Shown here piece after piece: positions 11,816 to 22,638 of a DNA stretch of 64,000 bases. Made by a program: the position numbers and the translations under genes. The notes under the pieces were generated by a model, which had not been told where the DNA came from, did no database searches, and worked only from the letters and a program-made list of their open reading frames with translations. How positions within the stretch are numbered: the stretch's first letter is position 1; each line of letters opens with the position of its first letter. This stretch comes from Fremontodendron californicum. Its lineage: Eukaryota > Streptophyta > Magnoliopsida > Malvales > Malvaceae. The stretch covers positions 16,967,010-17,031,009 of the forward strand of contig JAULJL010000002.1 in NCBI GenBank assembly GCA_030761205.1. Reading direction: 5' to 3'.

Positions 11816-13290
11816 AAGAAGCCCCTTCATCTTTTGAAGAAGGAAATCAAGCTACTATTGACGAGCTAAAGGAGGTTAACATCAGTACTAGTGAAGATCC
11901 ACGACCGGTCTTTATTAATGCTTGCTTACCACCAGAAGAGGAAAAAGCCTATCTTGATCTTTTGATAGAGTATCGAGATATCTTTGCTTGGACTTAAAAA
12001 GAGATGCCGGGACTTGATCCAAAAGTAGCTATGCATCATCTGGCTGTCAAGAAAAGTGTCCGACCTATCAAACAAGCTCAACGACGTTTCCATCCTGACT
12101 TGATTCCCCAAATTGAAGCTGAGGTCAATAAGCTCATCAAAGCTGGCTTTATTAGAGAAGTCAAGTATCCCACTTGGATCTCAAATATTGTTCCAGTGAG
12201 AAAGAAAAATGGTCAACTTCGAGTTTGTGTAGATTTTCGAGATTTGAACAATGCTTGTCCAAAGGACGACTTTCCTCTCCCTTTAACAGAAATAATGGTT
12301 GATGCTACAACTGGCCACGAAGCTTTGTCATTTATGGATGGATCGTCTGGCTATAATCAAATTCGCATGGCTCCAAGAGATGAAGAACTTACCGCATTTC
12401 GAACTCCAAAAGGAGTATACTGTTACAAAGTTATGCCGTTTGGGTTAAAGAATACAGGTGCTACTTATCAAAGAGCAATGCAAAAGATCTTAATTGATAT
12501 GCTTCACAAAAATGTTGAATGTTATGTTGATGACTTGGTAGTGAAGTCAAAGGAAAAATCCGATCATCTTGCTGATCTTCGCCAAGTGTTTGAAAGATTG
12601 CGCAGATACCAATTGAAGATGAATCCGCTCAAGTGTGCGTTCGGAGTATCCCCGGGCAAGTTTTTGGGGTTCATCGTACGACATCGTGGGATTGAGATCG
12701 ATCAATCAAAAATAGATGCAATCATGAAAATGCCTGAACCGCGCAATCTGCATGAACTTAAAAGTCTGCAAGGAAGATTGGCATATATCCGACGCTTCAT
12801 CTCAAACTTGGCTGGTCGATGTCAACCATTTAGTCGGCTAACGAAGAAAGATGTCCCTTTTGTCTGGGATGAAGCCTGCAGTAATGCTTTTAAGAGCATT
12901 AAGACCTTTTTGTTACGACCACCTATTCTAAAGGCACCTATACCAGGGGAGCCGTTGATCCTTTATATTGCTGCACAAGAACGTTCCTTAGGAGCATTGT
13001 TGGCACAAGAGAATGACGAAGGAAAAGAAACTGCACTCTACTATCTTAGTAGAACTCTTAATGGCGCTGAATTAAATTATTCTCCCATTGAAAAGACTTG
13101 CTTGTCATTGATGTTTGCAGTTAAAAAGCTGAGGCATTATTTGCAAGCTCATTCTGTTCGTTGGATTTCGCGAGCAGATCCTCTCAAATATCTCATGTCC
13201 AAGTCTGTGCTCAGTGGAAGATTGGCAAAATGGGCTCTTTTGCTACAAGAGTTCGATATTACTTATATTCCATAAAAGGCTGTTAAAGGG
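11816..13290 (+). pseudogene. Tat-type reverse transcriptase and RNase H
   Basis: The RT core from about 12060 shows VRKKNGQLRVCVDFRDLN, a fingers/palm motif with LSFMDGSSGYNQI, and the catalytic YVDD box at about 12523-12534. The connection and the normal RNase H follow (LILYIAAQERSLGALL, then ALYYLSRTL). The frame is open from 12004 to a TAA at 13273, where Gln is expected (CAA to TAA); another stop lies at 11996. RT copies element RNA into DNA in the particle. Conservation is good but stops make this copy non-functional. Confidence 0.92.
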
Positions 13291-13830
13291 CAAGCACTTG
13301 CCGATTTCCTTGCAAACCATCCGATTCCAGATGATTGGGAATTCTCTGAAGATCTCCCATATGAAGATGCTCTTTTCATCAAAATTCCCAGGCCATGGAA
13401 ACTAGTCTTCGATGGGGTTGCCCGTCAAGATGGAGCTGGAGCAGGTGTTGTCTTTGTCACTTCAGAAGGAGATGTATTGCCTTATGCATTTACTCTCACT
13501 GAAAATTGTTCCAACAATGTAGCAGAATACCAAGCTCTGATCATTGGATTGGAAATGGCAGTGGATATGAAGATCACTCAACTTAAAGTGTTTGGGGATT
13601 CCAAATTGGTCATCAACCAACTTCTTTCACTTTATGAAGTTAAGAAGCCAGACCTCTTACCATATGTCAATTATGCGAAGAAGATTTTGGAATGGTTTGA
13701 CAATGTAAGCTGGGAACATGTACCAAGAAGAGAGAACAAGCAAGCAGATTCTCTAGCTAATCTAGCATCAGCTCTTGCCATGCCAAGTGTAGAAGTAAAA
13801 GTCCCTCTTTGCAAACGATGGATTTTGCCT
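13291..13830 (+). pseudogene. Archaeal-type second RNase H (Tat-clade marker)
   Basis: After the normal RNase H, the sequence encodes a second, distinct RNase H-like domain: KLVFDGVARQDGAGAGVV (first acidic residue), NNVAEYQALIIGLEMA (Glu), KVFGDSKLVINQL (Asp) and a terminal ENKQADSLANLA (Asp). This acquired domain, placed between RNase H and integrase, occurs in Tat-lineage elements and not in other plant Ty3/gypsy lineages. All four acidic positions can be seen. It reads in the same frame as RT and integrase. Confidence 0.9.
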
Positions 13831-15135
13831 CCAGTTGATTTTAAAGATATCAATACAGAATCCAATGTTGTTTCATTTTGCAAAGTTGAAAAAGAAGATT
13901 GGAGACAATCATTGATTGATTATTTAGAGCATGGGAGGCTACCCAATGATCCAAGGCATAAAACAGAAGTGAAACATCGAGTTCTTCGATTTATTTACTT
14001 CAAGGGTACGCTCTATCCCCGCTCTTTTGATGGGGTTTTCCTTCGATGTTTAGGAGAAGATGAAGTATCCAAAACCTTACAAGAAGCTCATTCAGGAATT
14101 TGTGGTGCACATCAGTCTGGAGCTAAATTGCACTTTCAAATTAAAAGAATGGGATACTACTGGCCAACAATGGTAAAGGATAGCATGGACTACTCCAAGA
14201 AATGTCAAGCTTGTAAATTTCATGCAAACTTCATCCATCAACCTCTGGAACCATTACATCCGACAGTCACATCTTGGCCGTTCGATGCTTGGGGACTTGA
14301 TTTGGTAGGACCATTACCTAAGAGTTCACTAGGGCATATGTATATACTTGCCGCTACGGATTACTTTTCAAAGTGGGCAGAAGTGGCACCGTACAGGGAA
14401 GTAAAAAAGGAAACTGTTGCAACTTTTATCAGGACAAACATCATTTATCGGTATAGTGTACCTCGTCACATCATAACTGATAATGGGAAGCAGTTTGACA
14501 TGAGCAAATTATGTGCACAGTTTGACTTCAAGCAGTACAAGTCTTCAATGTACCATGCTCCAGTAAACGGATTAGCAGAAGCTTTTAACAAGACTTTGTG
14601 CAATCTTCTTAAGAAAGTTGTTAACCGTTCAAAGAAATATTGGCATGAAAGGATGGGAGAAGCTCTGTGGGCTTATCGAACTACATATTGCACACCAACT
14701 CAAGCCACTCCATATGCACTTGTTTATGGTGTAGAAGCTGTTCTACCACTTGAACGACAAATTCCATCACTGAGGATTGCAATCCAGGAAGATCTTTCTA
14801 GTGAAGACAATGTACGCTTATGTTTGGAAGAATTAGAAGCACTGGATGAGAAAAGGTTGGAAGCCCAACAACGCTTGGAATGCTATCAAGCTCGACTATC
14901 TAAAGCTTTTAATAAGAAAGTCAAGTAGCGATCTTTCCAAGTCGGAGATTTAGTCCTTGCTGTAAGAAGACCCATAAATACTTCACATCGTATTGGCAAC
15001 AAGTTCCTTTCAAAATGGGTTGGACCATACGTTGTTCGAGAAGTTTATACCAATGGTGCATATAAGATCGTTGATCAAGATGGTGTCAAAGTTGGACCGA
15101 TCAATGGAAAGTTTTTGAAGCGTTACTATGCTTAA
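13831..15135 (+). pseudogene. Tat-type integrase, one stop near the C-terminus
   Basis: The zinc-binding HHCC region is at about 14090-14225 (HSGICGAHQSG, then CQACKFH). The catalytic core begins at about 14285 with WGLDLVGPLPK, then ITDNGKQF and GLAEAFNKT, giving the D, D, E triad. A TAG at 14926 sits where Gln is expected, and the C-terminal domain (RSFQVGDLVLAVRRP, then WVGPYVVREVY) continues in the same frame to the stop at 15133-15135. Integrase inserts the cDNA into the genome. Only the TAG prevents a complete integrase here. Confidence 0.9.
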
Positions 15136-15675
15136 AGAAGGTATTGCTCCTAAGCACAAGCTTAAACTGCACCTTTAAAAAAAAAAAAAAAAAGCCCGCT
15201 ATGTTGAAAATCCTTTCTAGGACAACTTAGGCAAAAGTTAGGCCACAAAAAAAAAATGATGAACTACGTTATGACTTGATCCTTCAAATTCGAGGGTACG
15301 TAGGCAGCTTGGTTTCATTGCCAAGTTCAGTCCAAACAAACAAAAAAAAAATTGTTTGATTCAAATATTATCTTTTGTTCACTTGAAAGTATCATGATAA
15401 TTCTCCATTCAAATTTCATGATTCGAGTTATTTTTCAAGTAAAACAAATCTTTTACAAATTAAAGATCTTTGGGAATTTAATTTGTAGTCCATACATGAT
15501 GCAAAAATGCTTCAGAAAGTGCAAAAGAAAGATGATATATGGAGAAAAAGAAATTTAACTTCATTTCAAATTTGAAAAGAACTTACAATTAAAAAAAAAA
15601 AAACTAACAATCCTAAGAACTAATATAAATTTCAAAAAAAAAAAAAAAAAAAGAAAGAGTTACATCAAAAAGGAT
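15136..15675. other. Tat spacer between integrase and antisense gene
   Basis: A noncoding stretch with several poly-A runs and a repeated ACTTGA/TTCAAAT vocabulary. It separates the 3' end of sense pol from the 3' end of the antisense PMD gene, so convergent transcripts would both terminate here. No conserved signal was recognised. Confidence 0.5.
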
Positions 15676-17810
15676 TCAAGGCTTCCATTTGAAATTCTTC
15701 AAGTCTTCTCGAGAGGCTTCCAACATATTTCGCAACAAATCTAAGTTTTTGGCTTCATTCTCAGTAAGGGTAGTAAAAGACTCAACAGAATTCATCTCCT
15801 CACGAATCTTGGAGGTGTCGATTCTTCTACTTTTCAATTCATCTTCAGTTTCTTGGAGCGAAGATTCAAGTCTATGTTTTTTGCGTTGCAAAGTAATGAA
15901 CTCTTGCTCTATATCTGCCAAGTTCGACTGCAGGGTGTTAAGATTCTCAACAGTTTTATGTTCAAGTAACATTGAATCTTTAAGTCGAATTTCAAGTGCT
16001 TGAAGTCTTTCAATTCCATCCTTGGATGAAGAGATGGAAGATTCAAGCTCATTAAACTTTTGGACTTGTGTAAAGTAGTCTTCCATCATGCCTTTCAATA
16101 AGGATGAATCAACGGACTTAATTGCTTCTATTGCATCAAAGATCTTGTGGACATCACTAGTAAGTGAAGAAACCCGATCAAAAGAAGCGCGAATAATCCT
16201 TGGTTGAATGCTTTCCCACAAAATAGTTGCAAGCTTCAACTGACTATCGGATATCACTTTTAGCACTAAACTTAGAAAATTCTGGAAGGGCGAGATGACT
16301 AGTTTCAACATGAGGGCTTATGGAAGTCTTCACTATAGGGGAAGTATTATTAACAATCATGTTGGGGCAAGCATCTTCTTGGTTGGAAACGGTACTTGAA
16401 ACATTATTTTTGATCTCAGCTACAAGTTTGTTGAACTCATGTGAACTAGAAACTGAAGCTTCATTTTTGGCAGGGGATATATCACCATGAAAGGATTCCC
16501 TTGGCCTGATTCGCTTCCAATGTCTTTCATGATCACTCTCATCAATTGAATCTTCAAGGATCGCATTATGCTTCCCTTCAATGACTTTCGGTAAAACCCT
16601 TTGTCCTTTATCAACTAATGACACTGATCGAGAAACTTCTTGTGAAGCCTTCACATGCTCCTCTGTTAAATCTATAGTGGACGAGACTTTGGCTTTATTG
16701 GATTTGTCTTGCGAAATCTCTAAAGACTTTCTCTTAACATCCTTTGACGGTTTTCTTCTCTTTGATGGTGATGTACGGATGCTTGAAATCAAAATATCAA
16801 TAGAATGCTCAAGATATGGCTCATGAACTTTCGACCACCATTCCATGTATCTTGCGGTTGCATGATCATTAGGATTTAGAGAACGAGCTGGAGAGATCAA
16901 TCTGGACTTTGTATGAGAACGAGTGCAAATTCTCCAAAACCTACATAGATCATCCACAGATCCAGAACGAATGTCTTCCTTAAGAGCTCCGGGAATATCT
17001 TGACAAAACCCAAATTGTCTCCCAAATCGATGAGGACTGTAAGGTTCTACAATGATGGCTTGGTTACATCGGGCGGGCAAATAGCTCGAACGAACATTAA
17101 CAAGGTAGCCATGATTGATCTTACTAAGAGCGTCATCATCGACAATCACTTCATCTCTATTTCTGGGACATAAGTTAGCATTCCACACTATGCCAGTATG
17201 AATCAACTTGCGGGCGTCATAATCCTCAAAGTATTTGGCTCCACCTTCTCTTGAAAACTTGCTCATCAAAGGCCCATATACATCATCTGGATTTTGAAAG
17301 TGAGTACGGAAGTAATAACTTAGCCACCCATAAACATAGTGAATTGGAAAACACGCATCTGAAGAGCCCGCTTGAGTAGAAAGTGTGATTCGGCTTAGTC
17401 CATGGTAAATATTGGCTAACACCGGGATCGCGAGATTAACATTTCTTCCAATCGCCATTAGGCTGGCTATCTTAAATGTCTCTGGCCGAACAAATTCTGA
17501 ATCTTTACTTGGGAAAACGAAAACACAAATCCAACTAGAAAGGAAGGCAACTAAATAAGTGTCTGTTGGTAAACTTTCTTTGATTCCAAGTGTAGTGAAT
17601 GCTCCATCTCCTGCCATTCCCCGACCTTGGTACTTCCGAAGAATCCCAATAGGGTTATGTGTAGCTTTTGGACAAACAAGCTTCTTTGCTTTTCGAGCAG
17701 GTGGCTTGGTGTAACGCGATTTTCCTTGAAACCAAAAGTTGATTCTATCCTCGATAGACACCTTATCCTCCTTGTTTTGCTTCAAAAGATGGAATGCAGC
17801 AAATAGATAT
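15676..17810 (-). pseudogene. Antisense plant-mobile-domain (PMD) gene, 3' part
   Basis: Minus-strand frame continuing the gene that begins at 28018. The first part (17810 to 16244) carries PMD features such as YLVAFLSSWICVFVFP, VRPETFKIASLMA and LAIPVLANIYHGL, then a Ser/Lys-rich region. A single frameshift between about 16311 and 16244 moves to a second frame that runs to 15676 and encodes a predicted coiled coil (heptads of Leu, Ile, Glu and Lys). PMD proteins (aminotransferase-like family, as in MAIN/MAIL1) occur both as plant regulators and as passengers in Tat retrotransposons. Its role in the element is unknown. Removing the nested Athila and one target copy restores the frame exactly at the junction. 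Confidence 0.82.
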
Positions 17811-19260
17811 TGATGGAGACTCAATTAAGAGTTGTAAACCCAAGTGCAGGTTATGTTCAAGTAATAAATTCTCGGGTGTCCGAGGTCGAACCACAGGGAA
17901 GCGTATTAGTAAGTATAAGTTTATAAATATATAAGAAAAAGAAAGTAAACAAGATATTAGGGAATCAACAACAAAATAAGATAAACAAAATATAAAAGAA
18001 ATTAAACAAGATATAAAAAACAATAAGAAAAGATGTTGAGGTTAGAGAATCCACTCTTGGTGTTATGCTAAGATTAATCTTGTTTTATTACACAATTGAA
18101 ATTCACACATAAGGGAGATTCCAATCGGAAGGTTTAGCAATTCAGTCCAAATTGTCCAACGTCCATAGCATATGATATTATGTTCATTTGGTGTCCTCAA
18201 AACTCACAAAAAGAGTCCAAGCATTCCTTATGCCAAGGTATATGTCTACAACAAATCAAGGTTATGAAACCAAGCATTTACTGTGCCATTTTCATTGTCA
18301 ATAATGAATCAAGATCCCTACTTTGCAAGTATGATTTTAAACCAAAAGAAAATATTATCTATACTAGTGTTTATAAATGATGATTCATTTTAGCTCATGT
18401 TTAAGAGACTAACCTTAGCATTTACCAAGAGCTTCACCTCATCACCTCAACAATATGATTAGCAACACATACTAGATATGAATAAAATGAAAAGAAATGT
18501 AAGAAGCATAAGTAAATATAGAAAAAGAAAACTTAGAGAATTTTATTACAATGGCTAATATCCTACCAATGTCTCAATGTATCCTAATACTCATCCAAGG
18601 CCCTCTATTTATACACATTTTGGAGAGCTAAATGACAAGAGACAAGCTTTATAAATTTCAAAGGTAGGTATAATAGGTGAGTGCATTTTTCTAACAATTT
18701 TCGTCATATTGTATGACAATTCTGATCAGCCAGCTTGATGGTCGATTTTGTCAATGTTGGAGGCTCGATCTGATAAAATGGTCTTCTAGAAAAATATACC
18801 CCTATCAGTTACGGATCTATAGCCGTTGGAATCAGCGTATTTGCTGATGTGGATAAGAAGATATGGGCCAAATACGAAAACAGGTCAGCACAGACGTCAT
18901 TGCACATCAGCCAACTTGATGGTCGATTTCGCTAGGGAAAACGACTCCGTTTCAAGAAGTGTAAAACATGAAAAAGATAGATATGCCTCTTAGCTTTGCA
19001 CGGCTACAAATTTCAGTCTTATTGCTTCAGTGAAACTCGAGATATAGCTGATATGGAAAAAGGTGTCGGAACTGGAACTAAACTGGATTTGCCCTTAATT
19101 CTAGTAATCTGAAATCACTCAAAGAAACTTGTGAAAAACACCAAATTACATAAAAATATAAAAGATCATAAACACAATTAGACTAAACAATAATAACTCG
19201 TATTTGACACAAAACAATAATAAAACATAACTAAAAACTATATAATTATACGAGTTATCA
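17811..19260 (-). repeat. 3' LTR of the cargo-carrying Athila-type element (1450 bp)
   Basis: Bounded by TGATGGAGAC and CGAGTTATCA on the plus strand. It lacks 24 bp that the 5' LTR has (around 26064-26087). The first ~1030 bp on the plus strand are otherwise identical to the 5' LTR; all eight substitutions lie between about 18846 and 19232. A polypurine tract sits just outside (minus strand AAGTGTGGGGGTG, 19261-19273). Confidence 0.93.
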
Positions 19261-21027
19261 CACCCCCACACTTAGATTGTTGCTAGTCCCTAGCAACGAC
19301 TCAATAAAAATAAAATAAGAAAATCTAATCTAATCCATTTTCGTAGGAAATCACGGTGGCACTTAGCATGTGACACAAGCCTTTAAACCCCTAGGTGTCC
19401 CTAGTGGACGAGTTTAGTCTCGTGAGGGTTTACTAGGACGATACCCACAAACATTGAAGACATAAGAAAAACTAAAAATAATAATTATAACTAATCCTTC
19501 CAATATAAATTAGAGATAATCATTGGACAAGTCTTAAAAACTAATCAATAGCTTAAAGAAATTCACGAAAAATCTTGCTTGAATGTAAATAAATGAGTTA
19601 AGCCAATATTAACATAACATATTTCAATCAAAATAGTGCATATTCAACTTAATCTCAACTTCTCACTATACTCTCATGATTTTCACTCTTTAAAGTAGTG
19701 GTAAAGTGTTTACACTCAATCAATCTCATGAAAACAGTTCTACCATATGCTTGCTTGTCCACCTATTCTCCACTATTTAGATCATACAACTTCATAAATC
19801 AAGAGGTCTTTTTTCAAGGTTGTAATGGTGCCAAAGGGTTATAATGTGGTTAAAGAACAAAACGATAAAGATATCACAAAGGTTCCAAAGAGTTCATAGA
19901 GTTTGGAGACATAATAAGATCATACAAATAAAACTTCTCAAAACTCTTATAAAGCACATAATAACATAGGCTAAATATTCATGTTGAGCCTTTGCTTCAT
20001 TCTAACCAACTTGTAACATCTTTTTCTTTACTTTAACTAGAAGTTCAAGAGAAGATTTTTTTTTTTTTTTTTAATATGGGAATGTATTTGACAATGATCC
20101 ATTTCTTTTTCTCTTCACTTTTGCCTCTCTCCTCCCCCACACTTATCTTTCGTTCTAACCCAAATTTTCAAAAAGTATCCATTGTTTTTGCAATATGTCT
20201 CAAAATATATAATCCATCTTTAGAACAAGGGTAAGGATATAAGTATATTTAGGCTAGGTGTAAGTTCTGGTTACCAATAAAATAGCATATTTAATGTAGG
20301 CTCAAATTGGCTCACTAGTGGGGATGTTCTCTTAGAACATTGATAAGGGATGGCTGTTTGGCTCTGGTTATAATCCTAATGCCTCTATCATATTCATGTT
20401 GTCACATGTATCAATATAGTATCAAACGGTTTAAAGCAAGTTCTAGAGAATCATGTAATCATAAGAGCACTCAAGAAAGAAATTAGATTGATTTGTATAA
20501 GGCATCAATCATTATAGGCTCAAAAACTCACAAGGATGATTATACAAGTCAGATTAAGTCTAAACATGCTTCTTTCTCAATCAACATATCATATTAACAT
20601 TGGCTCATAAAAAGGTTGATATCAAGCTCAATTCTCATGAAAATCTTCTCACTAATAAATCTGTTTTAGACTTATGCAATTCATATCTCATTATAGTATT
20701 GAAAGTAACTAAAAAACACACTAAGTCTAAACATGCTTTTTTTTTTTGTTTTTTTTTTGTTTTTTTTTTTTGAAGAAGAAGATTAAATCAAACTGACAAG
20801 GTATGTCTCAAGTCTCCCTTACTCAGACCTTGTTCAGAATGAATACTTCTAAATGTCTTAAAACACAACAATTTTTTTTTTTAGCAAAATATGTCCCTTA
20901 CCCCCTACTAAAATATGACATTGTCCCCAATGTCAAATTTTAAAGGTAGAATTTAGGAGATATTACCTGCAGAGGTTGCTAACCACTTATTATAACTGAG
21001 ACACAACAAGCAAAATGTTAGATAATG
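19261..21027 (-). other. 3' noncoding region of the cargo-carrying element
   Basis: About 1.8 kb without a gene between the 3' LTR and the LOG-like frame. Its first part is collinear with 62335-63790 of the third Athila-type element, so it belongs to the element family and not to the cargo. It includes the polypurine tract at 19261-19273 and T-rich runs near 20060 and 20740. Similarity to the third element fades near 20720, which may mark the cargo boundary. Confidence 0.7.
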
Positions 21028-21675
21028 TCACAAAGACAAAGTGCAATCCACTCCTTGCTCGTCCATATCTCTTTTTCTTTTTCCGAGCGTTTGCGAAACA
21101 ACCATAGCAGATAAACACTCATAAGCTTGTAGCTTTTTGAGTAAATCTTCAATGGTTGTAGCAGAAATTATGGTTCTCCTTGCCTCTGAAAACATGAATC
21201 CATTATCCACAGCATTATCTAAATATGAAAGCAAATTACTAAAATAACCATTAATATTAAGCAAACCAATGGGTTTCTTATTTGTGACCAAAGATGACCA
21301 AGAAGCCACGCAAGCTATTTCTTCCAATGTACCCAGACCTCCTGGTAAAGCAATGAATGCATCGGCAGAATGGTACATGATTGTCATCCGTTCAGGGATA
21401 CTCCAGACTTGTATTTCCTTACCCACGGTAGGTCCACAAAAACCTGTGAATAGTTTTGGCACGATTCCTAGAACTGGACTTCCTCCGGCGTGTGCTGATG
21501 TAGCGACTGCTCCCATTAAACCCGTACTACCGCCTCCATAAATCAACTGGATCTTTTGTTGGGCAAGTATTACTCCAACTCTTATGGCTTCATCAGCGAA
21601 TATTTTATTTTTCCCTGGATAAGCACCTCCAAAGACACAAATTTTTTCAATGCGCTGGGACAAAGTACTTTCCAT
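21028..21675 (-). CDS. LOG-like cytokinin riboside 5'-monophosphate phosphoribohydrolase, intronless, retrotransposon cargo
   Basis: A 215-codon frame of full family length. LOG enzymes cut cytokinin ribotides to release active free-base cytokinin in one step. The N-terminus has KICVFGGAYPGK, then a Rossmann-like YGGGSTGLMG (about residues 45-55), ERMTIM where many plant LOGs have RKAEM, and the signature PGGLGTLEE with the catalytic Glu (about residues 111-119). Plant LOG genes have several introns; this copy has none and lies in sense orientation inside an LTR element, so it was probably captured as cDNA. The C-terminal tail is basic (GKRKRDMDEQ). It follows the Cys-rich frame by about 270 bp. 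The missing Lys in the RKAEM region might lower activity. Confidence 0.88.
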   Translation of the reverse strand: MESTLSQRIEKICVFGGAYPGKNKIFADEAIRVGVILAQQKIQLIYGGGSTGLMGAVATSAHAGGSPVLGIVPKLFTGFCGPTVGKEIQVWSIPERMTIMYHSADAFIALPGGLGTLEEIACVASWSSLVTNKKPIGLLNINGYFSNLLSYLDNAVDNGFMFSEARRTIISATTIEDLLKKLQAYECLSAMVVSQTLGKRKRDMDEQGVDCTLSL

Positions 21676-21944
21676 TTTTTTTTCGAGTGCCTGAAAGAGA
21701 ATGAGTACATGGTGTAATATATAGAGGACTGAGTAGTGAATCAGACAAGAGTAATAATGTCGCCGAAAGTGTATTTGACCTGTCAGAAGAAAATGTTAAC
21801 CTAACAAAAGATTTTTGCGTGATTTCAGGAAGAAAATCAAAAAGAGAAGAAAAATCAACCGTAAAAGTCAAAAGTAATAATGTCGCCGAAAGTGTATTTG
21901 GCATCTTCCTCTGGTTTTACGTCCAGAAACGGCTTAAACGCCTT
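21676..21944 (-). repeat. Inter-cargo spacer with a 27-bp direct repeat
   Basis: GTAATAATGTCGCCGAAAGT continuing GTATTTG occurs at about 21751-21777 and again at about 21873-21899, spaced 122 bp. The repeat lies between the stop of the Cys-rich frame and the start of the LOG frame. Separate acquisition of two genes, a footprint of template switching, or a shared leader or promoter could each explain it. Confidence 0.7.
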
Positions 21945-22481
21945 CTATGAGTCGAGGATATGCTTCCCATCCAGTTTTCTTACAAGCTGGCAAACAGGGT
22001 CTTTTATCATCAGATTCCCAAGATGTTGCCATTCCCTTTGGAATTGCGGCCATAAATCAAGAATTTCTCTTTGTACGTCTCCACTAGGATGCGTCTCAAG
22101 AGAAAGTTGGATATTACCCAAATTCTCCTTACTCAGTCCATCCTTAATGAATTCAATTTTATCATCTCGATTAGAGGACGGAATTCCAATAGAACGACAT
22201 TTACCGTTACACGTCCATCGTGCACACTTGTGGCAATTTGAACTCATGCGCTTTGCTCGTCGCTTCTTTGCATAAGTGCTTCTACCTGTACCTGGTAAAT
22301 GCAAAACAGGAATATATTCATCTTCACGTACCTTGGCTTCAATTATCCAGCGTATGTCTTCAGGAATCCCTTTGTGCATAAGCATTCTTAATCTCTCAAA
22401 TCGAACTTGGTAAAGCTTCAGTAAAATATTCCGAGGAAAAGGAGGAAATCGTTTCTGCAATCTTTTGAGAATATCATCCAT
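21945..22481 (-). CDS. Small basic Cys-rich protein resembling carlavirus nucleic-acid-binding proteins, retrotransposon cargo
   Basis: An intact 178-codon frame. Residues 66-78 form a basic stretch (GRSTYAKKRRAKR) immediately followed by four cysteines, C83-x2-C86-x4-C91-x3-C95, a likely zinc-binding knuckle. A basic arginine/lysine patch next to a small Cys cluster is the layout of the carlavirus/allexivirus Cys-rich nucleic-acid-binding family. The C-terminal 80 residues (containing LDLWPQFQREWQ) are unfamiliar to me. It lies between the gag-pol remnant and the LOG frame, on the same strand. If the likeness holds, this is a viral sequence captured by a retrotransposon; otherwise it is an unknown plant or element gene. 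The similarity is judged by eye only. Confidence 0.5.
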   Translation of the reverse strand: MDDILKRLQKRFPPFPRNILLKLYQVRFERLRMLMHKGIPEDIRWIIEAKVREDEYIPVLHLPGTGRSTYAKKRRAKRMSSNCHKCARWTCNGKCRSIGIPSSNRDDKIEFIKDGLSKENLGNIQLSLETHPSGDVQREILDLWPQFQREWQHLGNLMIKDPVCQLVRKLDGKHILDS

Positions 22482-22638
22482 CCTGAAAAAAAATGAAATA
22501 AAATAAAATGAAAGAGAAATTGAAAGAGAAATTTATATACAATATCAGTTTTGTGGGTAGCTGATGGAACCGACTTAAATAATCACGGAGTACCGTTATC
22601 CGCCATTTAACCGGGGTTAAAAAAAATTATATTTACAT

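Noticed and set aside
18180..18380. 66-codon frame present identically in LTRs (also 26280-26480)
   Set aside because: It is identical because the LTRs are identical. It lacks protein-like features, and the related LTR at 1523-3010 does not keep it.
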